A stretch of 10,778 nucleotides of DNA from Methanobacteriota archaeon. Lineage in GTDB: Archaea; Hydrothermarchaeota; Hydrothermarchaeia; Hydrothermarchaeales; JAADFM01. Position numbers and translations under genes: made by a program. Where the stretch lies: positions 1-10,778 of the forward strand of contig JAADFM010000041.1 in the NCBI GenBank assembly GCA_013152845.1. The letters are read 5' to 3'. Below the pieces are notes generated by a model. That model searched no databases and was not told where the DNA came from. It saw only the letters and a list, made by a program, of their open reading frames with translations. Shown here in pieces: positions 1 through 5,207 of this stretch (the stretch's first letter is position 1; each line of letters begins with the position of its first letter).

Positions 1-137
1 ACCGGAGCCTGGAGTTCCCGGAGGAAATCAGGACCGATGGTGTCGAGGCCAAGCTGAAAAACGGCGTGCTGACCCTCTCCCTGCCGAAGCTCGAGCCCAG
101 GCCCGAACTCAAGCCCAAAAAGGTGGAAATCAAGTAG
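1..137 (+). CDS. Small heat-shock protein (Hsp20/alpha-crystallin), C-terminal fragment
   Basis: An open frame enters from the left edge (first full codon at 3) and ends in TAG at 135-137, giving the last 44 residues. The fragment starts RSLEFPEEIRTDGVEAKL and continues KNGVLTLSLPK, the last strands of the alpha-crystallin domain, where Hsp20 proteins carry F-x-LP-x-x-V, v-x-A-x-L and the nearly invariant NGVL-x-(V/L)-x-(L/V)PK. It ends in a Pro/Lys-rich tail closing with VEIK, a fit to the (I/V)-x-(I/V) motif that docks neighbouring subunits in sHSP oligomers. The family are ATP-independent cytoplasmic holdase chaperones. The N-terminal arm and most of the domain lie outside the window, so size and promoter are unknown. 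The gene is followed by a probable terminator. Confidence 0.88.
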   Translation, partial: RSLEFPEEIRTDGVEAKLKNGVLTLSLPKLEPRPELKPKKVEIK

Positions 138-149
138 ATACCCCCTCCT

Positions 150-195
150 CCTCTTTCTGTTTTTCCGTTTTTCAGGGGTCAGATTCCGCCCCTGA
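150..195 (+). terminator. Pyrimidine/T-rich terminator with adjacent inverted repeat
   Basis: After the sHSP stop, a C/T-rich stretch ends in three T-runs between 150 and 172 (TTT, TTTTT, TTTTT), the U-rich type that ends archaeal transcripts. It is followed by a perfect 7-bp inverted repeat, TCAGGGG (172-178) and CCCCTGA (189-195), with a 10-nt loop. Because the hairpin comes after the T-tracts it is not a bacterial intrinsic terminator; it could protect a 3' end or be chance. The T-tract call is firmer than the hairpin. Confidence 0.45.
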
Positions 196-209
196 GCCTT
201 CAGTAACTC

Positions 210-216
210 TTACATA
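210..216 (+). promoter_or_regulatory. TATA-like box of pelota
   Basis: TTACATA lies 24-30 bp before the pelota ATG at 240. With the usual archaeal spacing of about 25 bp from TATA box to start site, transcription would begin at or next to the ATG, giving a leaderless mRNA. This agrees with the lack of a Shine-Dalgarno sequence in the 20 bp before the ATG. Confidence 0.4.
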
Positions 217-239
217 GCACCACACACAATCCTTAATCC

Positions 240-1304
240 ATGAAGATCCTCCACCAGAACCGGAAGGAGGGCGTCATCAAGGTGCGCCCCGAGACCCTGG
301 ACGACCTGTGGTACCTCAAGGGCATCATCTGCGAAGGGGATTTCGTCAGGGGCAAGGGATACCGCCGGGTCAGGGACGACGAGAGGCTGCGGGCCGACAA
401 AGGGGTTCGTGTGCCCATGACCCTGGGTCTTCGCGTCGAGTCGGTGGAGTTTGCGCCTTACGTCAACCGGCTGCGGATAACGGGTGTAATCGAGGAAGGG
501 CCCGAGGATTTGATATCCCTGGGCTCCCACCAGACCATCGACGTGAAGCCCACCGATACCCTGACCATCGTCAAGGACCGGTGGAAGAACTGGGAGCTGG
601 ACCGGCTCAAGGATGCCGTCAAGGCCGGGAAGACCCCCCTGGTCCTCATCGTGGCCGTAGAAGACGGGGAGGCGGAGTTCGCCGTGGTGCGCTCATACGG
701 CATCGATTTCCCGGCCAGGATTGCGGTGACTGTTGCAGGGAAGCGGGAGATAAAGGAGCAGGAGGCGACCAGGAAGGAGTTCTTCCGGGAGGTGGCCGGG
801 AAGCTGGAGGAGGTCATGAACAAGGAGGACATAAAGGCCTGCATCCTGTGCGGGCCGGGCTTTACCAAGGACGGGCTTTTGGATTACCTGAAGGAGAAGC
901 ACCCGGCGGTGGCCGGAAAGTGCCGCCTGGAGAGCGCCGGTACCGGGGGCAGGGTGGGTATCGGCGAGGTCCTGAAGAAGGGGGTGGTGGACCGCATCGC
1001 AAGGGACAGCAGGGTCAGCTACGAGACCCGCCTGGTCGAGCAGCTATTCTCGGAGATAGGGAAGGGCTCGGGCCTGGGCACCTACGGACCCGAAGAGGTC
1101 AGGAGGGCCCTGGATATGGGTGCGGTGGACAAGCTCATGGTCACCGACACCTTCCTGAGGAGGGACAGAGGCGCCGACGAGCTCCTGGAGGGCATCAGAA
1201 AGACAGGAGGGGAGGGCATCATCGTCTCCACCGAGCACGATGCCGGGGAGAGGCTGGAGGGCATCGGCGGGGTGGGTGCGATTTTGAGGTATGCGATATC
1301 ATGA
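240..1304 (+). CDS. pelA: Archaeal Pelota, ribosome rescue factor (aPelota/Dom34)
   Basis: 354 residues, the normal archaeal Pelota length. The start MKILHQNRKEGVIKVRPETLDDLWYL is the family signature of the N-terminal Sm-like domain (about 1-130), with the (P/x)E-x-LDDLW-x-L motif. The central eRF1-like domain is at about 131-250 and the C-terminal domain at about 255-354, ending GGVGAILRYAIS. As a paralogue of aRF1 without the GGQ motif, Pelota enters the empty A site of stalled ribosomes with aEF1A and works with ABCE1 to split the subunits, in the cytoplasm. The ATG at 240 is chosen from the family N-terminus and the TATA spacing. Odd feature: the last 18 codons are repeated 1056 bp downstream beyond an AbrB/nucleotidyltransferase cassette. 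The present end adds Ser-TGA where the downstream copy has TAA directly, so the 3' end seems to have been rebuilt by an insertion. Confidence 0.95.
   Translation: MKILHQNRKEGVIKVRPETLDDLWYLKGIICEGDFVRGKGYRRVRDDERLRADKGVRVPMTLGLRVESVEFAPYVNRLRITGVIEEGPEDLISLGSHQTIDVKPTDTLTIVKDRWKNWELDRLKDAVKAGKTPLVLIVAVEDGEAEFAVVRSYGIDFPARIAVTVAGKREIKEQEATRKEFFREVAGKLEEVMNKEDIKACILCGPGFTKDGLLDYLKEKHPAVAGKCRLESAGTGGRVGIGEVLKKGVVDRIARDSRVSYETRLVEQLFSEIGKGSGLGTYGPEEVRRALDMGAVDKLMVTDTFLRRDRGADELLEGIRKTGGEGIIVSTEHDAGERLEGIGGVGAILRYAIS
1245..1299 (+). repeat. Direct repeat, left copy (inside the pelota 3' end)
   Basis: These 55 bp, the last codons of pelota, align without gaps to 2301-2355 with 47 identities. Positions 1278-1299 match 2334-2355 exactly (22 bp), and 1269-1276 match 2325-2332. 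The mismatches are at 1247, 1251, 1253, 1256, 1262, 1265, 1268 and 1277; all but 1251 are third codon positions. This is the left boundary (attL-like) of the AbrB/nucleotidyltransferase cassette. Confidence 0.85.
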
Positions 1305-1317
1305 GATTACTTCCAAC

Positions 1318-1324
1318 TATATTT
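1318..1324 (+). promoter_or_regulatory. TATA box of the AbrB/nucleotidyltransferase operon
   Basis: TATATTT is centred about 32 bp before the ATG at 1353, just after the pelota stop. Transcription would start near 1346-1353, so the mRNA has a very short leader or none. The box lies inside the cassette, so the pair can be expressed independently of pelota. Confidence 0.5.
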
Positions 1325-1330
1325 CCAATT

Positions 1331-1347
1331 GGTAGGAATTTCCTACC
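1331..1347 (+). promoter_or_regulatory. Perfect palindrome, probable autoregulatory operator
   Basis: GGTAGGAATTTCCTACC is a perfect palindrome with 8-bp arms around one central base. It fills the space between the TATA box (1318-1324) and the ATG at 1353. A second inverted pair frames it, ATATTTC (1319-1325, overlapping the TATA box) and GAAATAT (1348-1354, overlapping the start codon), and CCAATTGG (1325-1332) is a further small palindrome. AbrB/MazE-type antitoxins are dimeric DNA-binding proteins that usually repress their own promoters, so this is the obvious site. A protein bound here would block RNA polymerase loading. RNA hairpin function is less likely because little of it would be transcribed. 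Confidence 0.6.
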
Positions 1348-1352
1348 GAAAT

Positions 1353-1727
1353 ATGGAAGCGAAGCGCCTTGAGGTAACCCACATAACAAAGAAGGGCCAG
1401 GTGGTCATCCCCAAGGCCATAAGGGAGAGGCTACATCTTGAGGAGGGCACACCCCTGGGGGTGGAGGTCACCGATAGGGGGGTCATAATGATGAAGGAAA
1501 TAGAGGCGCCCTTTGACGAGGACGACATAAAGGCCATAGACAAGTTCTGGGAGGATGTGGAATCCGGCAAGCTCAAACCCGCTCCAGTGAAAGGATTCCT
1601 GGAAGGTATCAAGACTGATGGAACTTCGTGGTCTAAAGTACCGGGATACGAAACTGTGGAACTGGGTTTTGAACTGTCCAAGTTCTACCTGTCCATCCAC
1701 GAGTCCGGGCAAAAGTATGGAAGATGA
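1353..1727 (+). CDS. AbrB/SpoVT-type DNA-binding protein, probable antitoxin
   Basis: 124 residues. The N-terminal 45 form a SpoVT/AbrB swapped-hairpin domain: VTHITKKGQVVIPKAIRERL followed by LEEGTPLGVEV, with the hallmark T-x-KGQ-(V/I)-x-IPK. The middle (about 50-85), rich in acidic and aromatic residues (DIKAIDKFWEDVESGKLKPA, then FLEGIK), resembles the toxin-binding tails of such antitoxins. The last 35-40 residues, through GYETVELGFELSKFYLSIHE, extend beyond the usual end of about 85 residues and match no domain I know. The ATG at 1353 is preferred over an in-frame TTG at 1329, which lies in the palindromic operator and would add 8 residues before the conserved domain. The stop overlaps the next start (ATGA at 1724-1727), implying coupled translation with the nucleotidyltransferase. 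The likely role is to repress the operon and neutralise its partner. Confidence 0.8.
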   Translation: MEAKRLEVTHITKKGQVVIPKAIRERLHLEEGTPLGVEVTDRGVIMMKEIEAPFDEDDIKAIDKFWEDVESGKLKPAPVKGFLEGIKTDGTSWSKVPGYETVELGFELSKFYLSIHESGQKYGR

Positions 1728-2296
1728 TTAAAGAACATATATTTTCTCTGGTGGACATGCTCAGAAAGCACAACCTGAGATATGCCCTTTTCGGAGCCGT
1801 GGCCGTGAATTACTGGGGCGAGCCGAGGGGGACCAGGGATATCGACTTCATGGTGGCTGTGGAAGAAGGGAATATCGAGGGTTTTACATCAGAAGCCAGA
1901 AAAGCAGGATGGAGTGTCTATACGCCGGAAGAGATGGGTTCCAACAAGTATGTAATCAACTTTCCAGACACGGCGATGTTCGCCGAGCTGTGGATACCTC
2001 GCCCGGGGAGCTACGACGAGGAGCTTTTGAACCATCGGGTGCTCCGCAAGATATTCAGGGACTCCAAGCGGAAATTCTGGATTTCCACGCCTGAAACTGT
2101 TATCATCCATAAGCTGCTACACGGAGGACACAAGGACTTCGGGGACATTGTTGGCATCATGAACAGACAGGGACACGTCCTCGATAGGAGGTACCTCCAG
2201 AAGTGGGCATCAAGGAACAGACGGGTAATGTCGCGCTACAGGATGCTGGCAAAGGAGTCTCTTTATGGTGATTGGCTTCTGGAAGACATAAAGTAA
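1724..2296 (+). CDS. Nucleotidyltransferase, probable toxin (AbiEii/MNT-like fold)
   Basis: 190 residues. A Pol-beta-type nucleotidyltransferase signature appears early: LRYALFGAVAVNYWGEPRGT then RDIDFMV, with G24-A25 at the phosphate-binding turn (GG or GS in most relatives) and catalytic acids D39 and D41. A later acidic position in FAELW (around residue 88) could supply the third metal ligand. The segment from ISTPETVIIHKLLHGG to KDFGDI (about 124-144) corresponds to the STPED-x-I-x-x-KL and KD-x-x-DI pattern of AbiEii-related and DUF6036-type proteins, followed by the usual 'RQG-x-x-LD-x-x-YL-x-x-W' helix. Relatives act as toxins in type IV-like pairs; the MenT enzymes add nucleotides to tRNA. 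Target and cofactor here are unknown. It overlaps the AbrB gene by 4 bp. Third positions are richer in A/T than in flanking genes. Toxin activity is inferred from the pairing, not seen. Confidence 0.75.
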   Translation: MIKEHIFSLVDMLRKHNLRYALFGAVAVNYWGEPRGTRDIDFMVAVEEGNIEGFTSEARKAGWSVYTPEEMGSNKYVINFPDTAMFAELWIPRPGSYDEELLNHRVLRKIFRDSKRKFWISTPETVIIHKLLHGGHKDFGDIVGIMNRQGHVLDRRYLQKWASRNRRVMSRYRMLAKESLYGDWLLEDIK

Positions 2297-2300
2297 CGAA

Positions 2301-2357
2301 GGAGAGGGCCTTGAGGGTATTGGAGGGGTGGGGGCGATTTTGAGGTATGCGATATAA
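2301..2357 (+). pseudogene. Displaced copy of the pelota 3' end (right direct repeat)
   Basis: Starting 4 nt after the nucleotidyltransferase stop, this reads in one frame GEGLEGIGGVGAILRYAI followed by TAA at 2355-2357, nearly identical to the pelota C-terminus (GERLEGIGGVGAILRYAI). It has no start codon or upstream reading frame of its own. The TAA is separated by one base from the stop of the convergent DHH gene (2359-2361), exactly the tight tail-to-tail spacing seen elsewhere in the window. This suggests it is the original pelota terminus, cut off by the cassette. It is about 85% identical to the left copy, with an exact 22-bp core. Confidence 0.8.
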
Positions 2358-2358
2358 T

Positions 2359-3774
2359 CTACTCCTCCTTCTCCTCCACTCCCACAATCTCGAAGAACCT
2401 GTCGGCAACGGCCTCCTCGGCAAGCCGCAGTAGGGCCTCCTTGTTCTTGACGCTCCCGAAGAGTCCCAGGGGGATTTTGGCCGCTGCCGCGGTGGCGTGC
2501 CCCCCGGCCTGGCCGATGTCCCCGTAGGCCATCTCCATGACCTTGCCCAGGTTCAGCCTGATGTCCCGGTTGCGGGCCGAGATGTGGACCACGTCCTTGC
2601 CGATGCCGTAGACCAGCACCGTGGATATGCCCTCCAGGTTCAGCAGGTAGTCCGCTGCCTGGGGCAGGGTATCCCGGTCCCGGATGAACCCCACGTTGGA
2701 GAGCAGGTAGGAGCCCCTGATCTTCCTGTTGTGGATGGCCTCGCCCAGGACGTCCAGGGTCTCTGCGGACATGAGGGGGGACTCTATCTTGCGCAGGAGG
2801 TCGTGGTTGGCCTTGGGATAGAGGAGGGCCACGGCGTTCATGTCAGGCAGGGTTGCACCCCGGGTGAAGTCCTGGGTGTCGGTCTTTATCCCGTAGAGGA
2901 GCACGGTGGCCAGCTCGTCGTCTATCTCTATGCCCAGCTGGGTCAGGTACTCGGTCATCATGGTGGAGGCAGCACCCAGCTCGGGCCGGATGTCCACGTA
3001 GTCGCCCCTGACCTTTTTCATGTCCACCTGGTGGTGGTCGATGATGATGTCAGGGACGGTCTTGGGGTCCAGGTGGTTGTTCTGGCCCGGGATGGCGGAT
3101 TCGATGAGGGCGATTTTGGAGTAGTTCTTCAGGTCGTCTGAGTGGGAGAAGGCAGTCATCTCGATGCCCAGGAGGTTGATGAGGGCCTTGTTCTCCTCGT
3201 GGCCGATTTCGCCGCTGTAGATGATGTCGGCGTTCTTGCCCAGGGAGGCGACGATGCGCTTGAGGCTCAGGGCGCAGGCGATGGCGTCGGGGTCCGGGTT
3301 GTCCTGGGTGACGATGGCCACGCCCTTGCTGGCATCCGAGATAATCTCCTTGAGGTGGGCCATCTTGCGTTTGAGCTCTATCTTTTCCAGACCCTTGATG
3401 GCGGCCTCGGCCACCACGCTGGTGGGGTATATGACGATTTCGGCCTCCCCTTTGAACTCCTTGTCGGTGCTCTCCTTGCCCGCCCTCACTATGACCGGCA
3501 CCGTGGCGTTGAGTTTGCGTACCGCCTTCAGGGTCCGTTTGTTTAGTGCAGGGTCGGTGGTCAGGATGATGACGGCGTCGGCCTTCTCGATACCGGCCCG
3601 CTTCAGTACGGAGACTGCGGTCATGTCCCCCTGGATGGTGTTGTCGAAGCCCTGCTCTTTGAGGATTTCTATGCGGCTCTTGTCGTTTTCGACTATCACC
3701 AGCTCCTTCTTTGTCTCCTTGAGCCTGGTGGCCACGAAATAGCCAGCTGTGCCGCAACCAAGAATTAGATACAC
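2359..3774 (-). CDS. RCK_N (TrkA-N)-DHH-DHHA1 fusion, phosphoesterase-like protein
   Basis: 471 residues from GTG at 3774; TTG at 3777, one codon upstream, is equally possible, and GAGGT/AGGTG motifs sit just before both. Residues 1-120 are a Rossmann nucleotide-binding RCK_N domain: LILGCGTAGYFVA (G6-x-G8-x-x-G11), an acid ending beta-2 (VIVEND) and GDMT. From about 150 follows a DHH phosphoesterase domain: DNPDPDA (motif I, 158-164), the DHH triad 246-248, and GIKTDT (motif IV, D299). A DHHA1 domain ends it with GQAGGHA (GGH 424-426). DHH-DHHA1 enzymes cleave nanoRNA, pAp or cyclic dinucleotides using Mn2+. Two usual metal-ligand positions differ: Q157 where motif I normally has His, and E225 where motif II normally has Asp. 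The RCK part may sense a nucleotide. It is convergent with the original pelota end and divergent from SHMT. Confidence 0.88.
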   Translation of the reverse strand: MYLILGCGTAGYFVATRLKETKKELVIVENDKSRIEILKEQGFDNTIQGDMTAVSVLKRAGIEKADAVIILTTDPALNKRTLKAVRKLNATVPVIVRAGKESTDKEFKGEAEIVIYPTSVVAEAAIKGLEKIELKRKMAHLKEIISDASKGVAIVTQDNPDPDAIACALSLKRIVASLGKNADIIYSGEIGHEENKALINLLGIEMTAFSHSDDLKNYSKIALIESAIPGQNNHLDPKTVPDIIIDHHQVDMKKVRGDYVDIRPELGAASTMMTEYLTQLGIEIDDELATVLLYGIKTDTQDFTRGATLPDMNAVALLYPKANHDLLRKIESPLMSAETLDVLGEAIHNRKIRGSYLLSNVGFIRDRDTLPQAADYLLNLEGISTVLVYGIGKDVVHISARNRDIRLNLGKVMEMAYGDIGQAGGHATAAAAKIPLGLFGSVKNKEALLRLAEEAVADRFFEIVGVEEKEE

Positions 3775-3810
3775 CAAACCACCTGACCTCGTCTGTTTCC
3801 TTCCAAAAGC

Positions 3811-3820
3811 ATTTAATATA
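3811..3820 (-). promoter_or_regulatory. TATA box of the DHH gene
   Basis: Read on the minus strand this is TATATTAAAT, centred about 40 bp before the start codon. It would give a leader of roughly 10-15 nt that includes the GAGGT/AGGTG Shine-Dalgarno-like sequence, so this gene probably uses a short leader, unlike its leaderless neighbours. Confidence 0.45.
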
Positions 3821-3834
3821 GAAACCTTAACATT

Positions 3835-3842
3835 ACTTAAAT
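3835..3842 (+). promoter_or_regulatory. TATA-like box of SHMT
   Basis: ACTTAAAT is centred about 25 bp before the ATG at 3863, the spacing for a leaderless transcript; no Shine-Dalgarno sequence is present. It lies 15 bp from the minus-strand TATA box of the DHH gene, so the two divergent promoters share an 88-bp intergenic region. Confidence 0.4.
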
Positions 3843-3862
3843 CTTTTCAACGGGTCTTTAGA

Positions 3863-5134
3863 ATGGAAGAAGTGGAAAAAGCTGTTCAGTTGACCGGCAG
3901 TCACAATTCCTGGCGCTCCACCTGCATCAACCTCATCGCCAGCGAGAACGTCATGAGCCCCCTGGCCTGGAGGCTCTACAACTGCGACTTCGAGCACCGC
4001 TACGCCGAGGGCATGCCCGGGAAGAGGTTCTACCAGGGTCTGGAGTACCTGGACGAGGTGGAGCTGCTGGCAATAGATATGGCCAAGCGGCTCTTCCGGG
4101 CCGAATATGCGGACCTGAGGCCCGTCTCAGGGAGCCTGGCCATCCTGGCCATCCTCTCTGCCTTTGCAAAACCGGGGGACCCCTACGTGGCCCCGTCGGT
4201 CCCTGCCGGCGCCCACATCAGCCAGGCCGAGTTCGGTGCCGCGGGCATCCGGGGTCTGGAGACCCATCATCTCGTCCTGGACGAAAAGGAGATGACCCTG
4301 GACGCAGAGAAGTGCAAGAAGGTCATACGGGACGCCCGGCCAAAGCTGATAAACGCCGGGGGCACGGTGCTCCTCTTCCCCCACCCCCTCGAGGAGCTCC
4401 GGGAGGCAGCCGACGAGGTGGGCTCGATTCTCACCTACGACGCCTCCCACGTCCTGGGCCTCATCGCCGGTGGCGAGTTCCAGGACCCCTTAAGGGAGGG
4501 TGCGGAGGTGGTGGGTGCCTCCCACCACAAGACCTTCCCCGGCCCCCAGGGCGCCCTCATCTTCGGGAGCAATCCCGACCATTACAGGAAGATCAAGTCG
4601 AAGATATTCCCCGGCCTGGTATCCAACCACCACCTCCACCGCCTGCCGGCCCTGGTGGTGACCCTGGCGGAGATGCTGGAGTTCGGCAGGGAGTACGCAG
4701 CCCAGGGGGTGAAGAACTCCCGTGCCCTGGCCCAGGCCCTCTACGAGAGGGGTTTCGATGTCCTGTGCGAGCACAAGGGCTTTACCAGCTCCCACCAGGT
4801 CATCGTTGACGTGGCAGGGGTCGGAGGGGGTACGTGGGTGGCGGAGACCCTGGAGAAGGCCGACATCATCCTCAACAAGAACCTCCTGCCCTGGGATGAC
4901 GTCAGCAGGTCCAGGGAGCCCTCCGGGATACGGATAGGCATCCAGGAGATGACGAGGTTTGGCATGAAGGAGAAGGAGATGGAGACCATTGCCGAGCTGA
5001 TAGAGAGGGCGGTCATAAAGAAGGAGGACCCGGCGGCGGTGGGAGCCGATGTCAGGGAGTTCAGACAGGACTACAGCAGGATAAAATACTGCTACGACGC
5101 CACTAACTTTAAATATGAGTTTAATGTAATCTAG
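3863..5134 (+). CDS. glyA: Serine hydroxymethyltransferase, archaeal type
   Basis: 423 residues, full length for archaeal SHMT. This PLP enzyme interconverts serine and glycine with transfer of a C1 unit to a pterin (tetrahydrofolate or tetrahydromethanopterin in archaea; the sequence does not say which). Visible motifs are LIASENVMSP (24-33), RYAEGMPGKRFYQG (46-59), TYDASHVLGLIAGGEFQDPL (191-210, PLP-binding Asp193 and His196), SHHKTFPGPQGALI (220-233, Schiff-base Lys223) and SGIRIG (354-359, Arg357 binds the substrate carboxylate). The tail REFRQDYSRIKYCYD is typical of archaeal forms. An upstream in-frame ATG at 3749 would add 38 residues with no family match and overlap the divergent DHH gene, so ATG 3863 is chosen; its TATA spacing supports this. 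All catalytic residues are present. Confidence 0.95.
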   Translation: MEEVEKAVQLTGSHNSWRSTCINLIASENVMSPLAWRLYNCDFEHRYAEGMPGKRFYQGLEYLDEVELLAIDMAKRLFRAEYADLRPVSGSLAILAILSAFAKPGDPYVAPSVPAGAHISQAEFGAAGIRGLETHHLVLDEKEMTLDAEKCKKVIRDARPKLINAGGTVLLFPHPLEELREAADEVGSILTYDASHVLGLIAGGEFQDPLREGAEVVGASHHKTFPGPQGALIFGSNPDHYRKIKSKIFPGLVSNHHLHRLPALVVTLAEMLEFGREYAAQGVKNSRALAQALYERGFDVLCEHKGFTSSHQVIVDVAGVGGGTWVAETLEKADIILNKNLLPWDDVSRSREPSGIRIGIQEMTRFGMKEKEMETIAELIERAVIKKEDPAAVGADVREFRQDYSRIKYCYDATNFKYEFNVI

Positions 5135-5150
5135 CCGAAATCACTCCCCC

Positions 5151-5194
5151 CTTTTTCCCGGAGCGGGTATAAAAAGGTTTATAGTGTATAAATA
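5151..5194 (+). promoter_or_regulatory. Intergenic region with T-run and TATA boxes for the coiled-coil/DUF373 operon
   Basis: A T5 run (5152-5156) after the SHMT stop is a weak terminator candidate. Then come three TATA-like elements: TATAAAAA (5168-5175), TTTATAG (5178-5184) and TATAAATA (5187-5194). For the GTG start at 5208 the middle one gives leaderless spacing, and the first gives a leader of about 5-10 nt. The third is too close unless translation starts further in. I cannot tell which is used. Confidence 0.45.
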
Positions 5195-5207
5195 AGTTGA
5201 ATTTTTG

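Larger units (their letters stand above)
1300..2333 (+). mobile_element. Putative toxin-antitoxin cassette inserted at the pelota 3' end
   Basis: About 1 kb between two copies of the pelota 3' end. It holds only its own promoter and operator, an AbrB-type antitoxin and a nucleotidyltransferase. It is more A/T-rich at third positions than its neighbours (AAA, GAA, AGA, ATA and TTT codons are frequent in the nucleotidyltransferase, against AAG, GAG and AGG elsewhere), which fits foreign origin. Direct repeats made of a host gene 3' end are typical of tyrosine-recombinase integration into a conserved gene. No recombinase, transposase or terminal inverted repeat is visible, so the cassette either moved with help in trans, lost its integrase, or arose by recombination. 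Exact ends cannot be set within the 22-bp identical core. Confidence 0.55.

Noticed and set aside
1278..1297. GCGAT repeated at 1278-1282 and 1293-1297 within the identical core, as possible recombinase arm sites
   Set aside because: Five-base matches are common by chance and these are coding; no recombinase gene is present to support it.
1329..1352. Upstream TTG start for the AbrB gene (8 extra residues)
   Set aside because: It lies in the palindromic operator, only about 8 bp after the TATA box centre, so it would be upstream of the predicted transcript start; the conserved domain begins after ATG 1353.
308..1372. Long second frame running through pelota, including a 23-codon ORF at 1301-1372 that starts with ATGA on the pelota stop
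   Set aside because: The long frame is low-complexity (Gly/Arg/Pro) as expected for the shifted frame of a GC-rich gene. The short end crosses the operator and overlaps the AbrB start, with no ribosome-binding sequence or recognisable peptide; a leader peptide cannot be supported.
2497..3546. Plus-strand open frames (214 and 134 codons) opposite the DHH gene
   Set aside because: Val/Gly/His-rich antisense shadows of a clearly conserved minus-strand gene.
3749..3862. N-terminal extension of SHMT to an ATG at 3749
   Set aside because: The 38 extra residues have no SHMT similarity, overlap the divergent DHH start and include both promoters.
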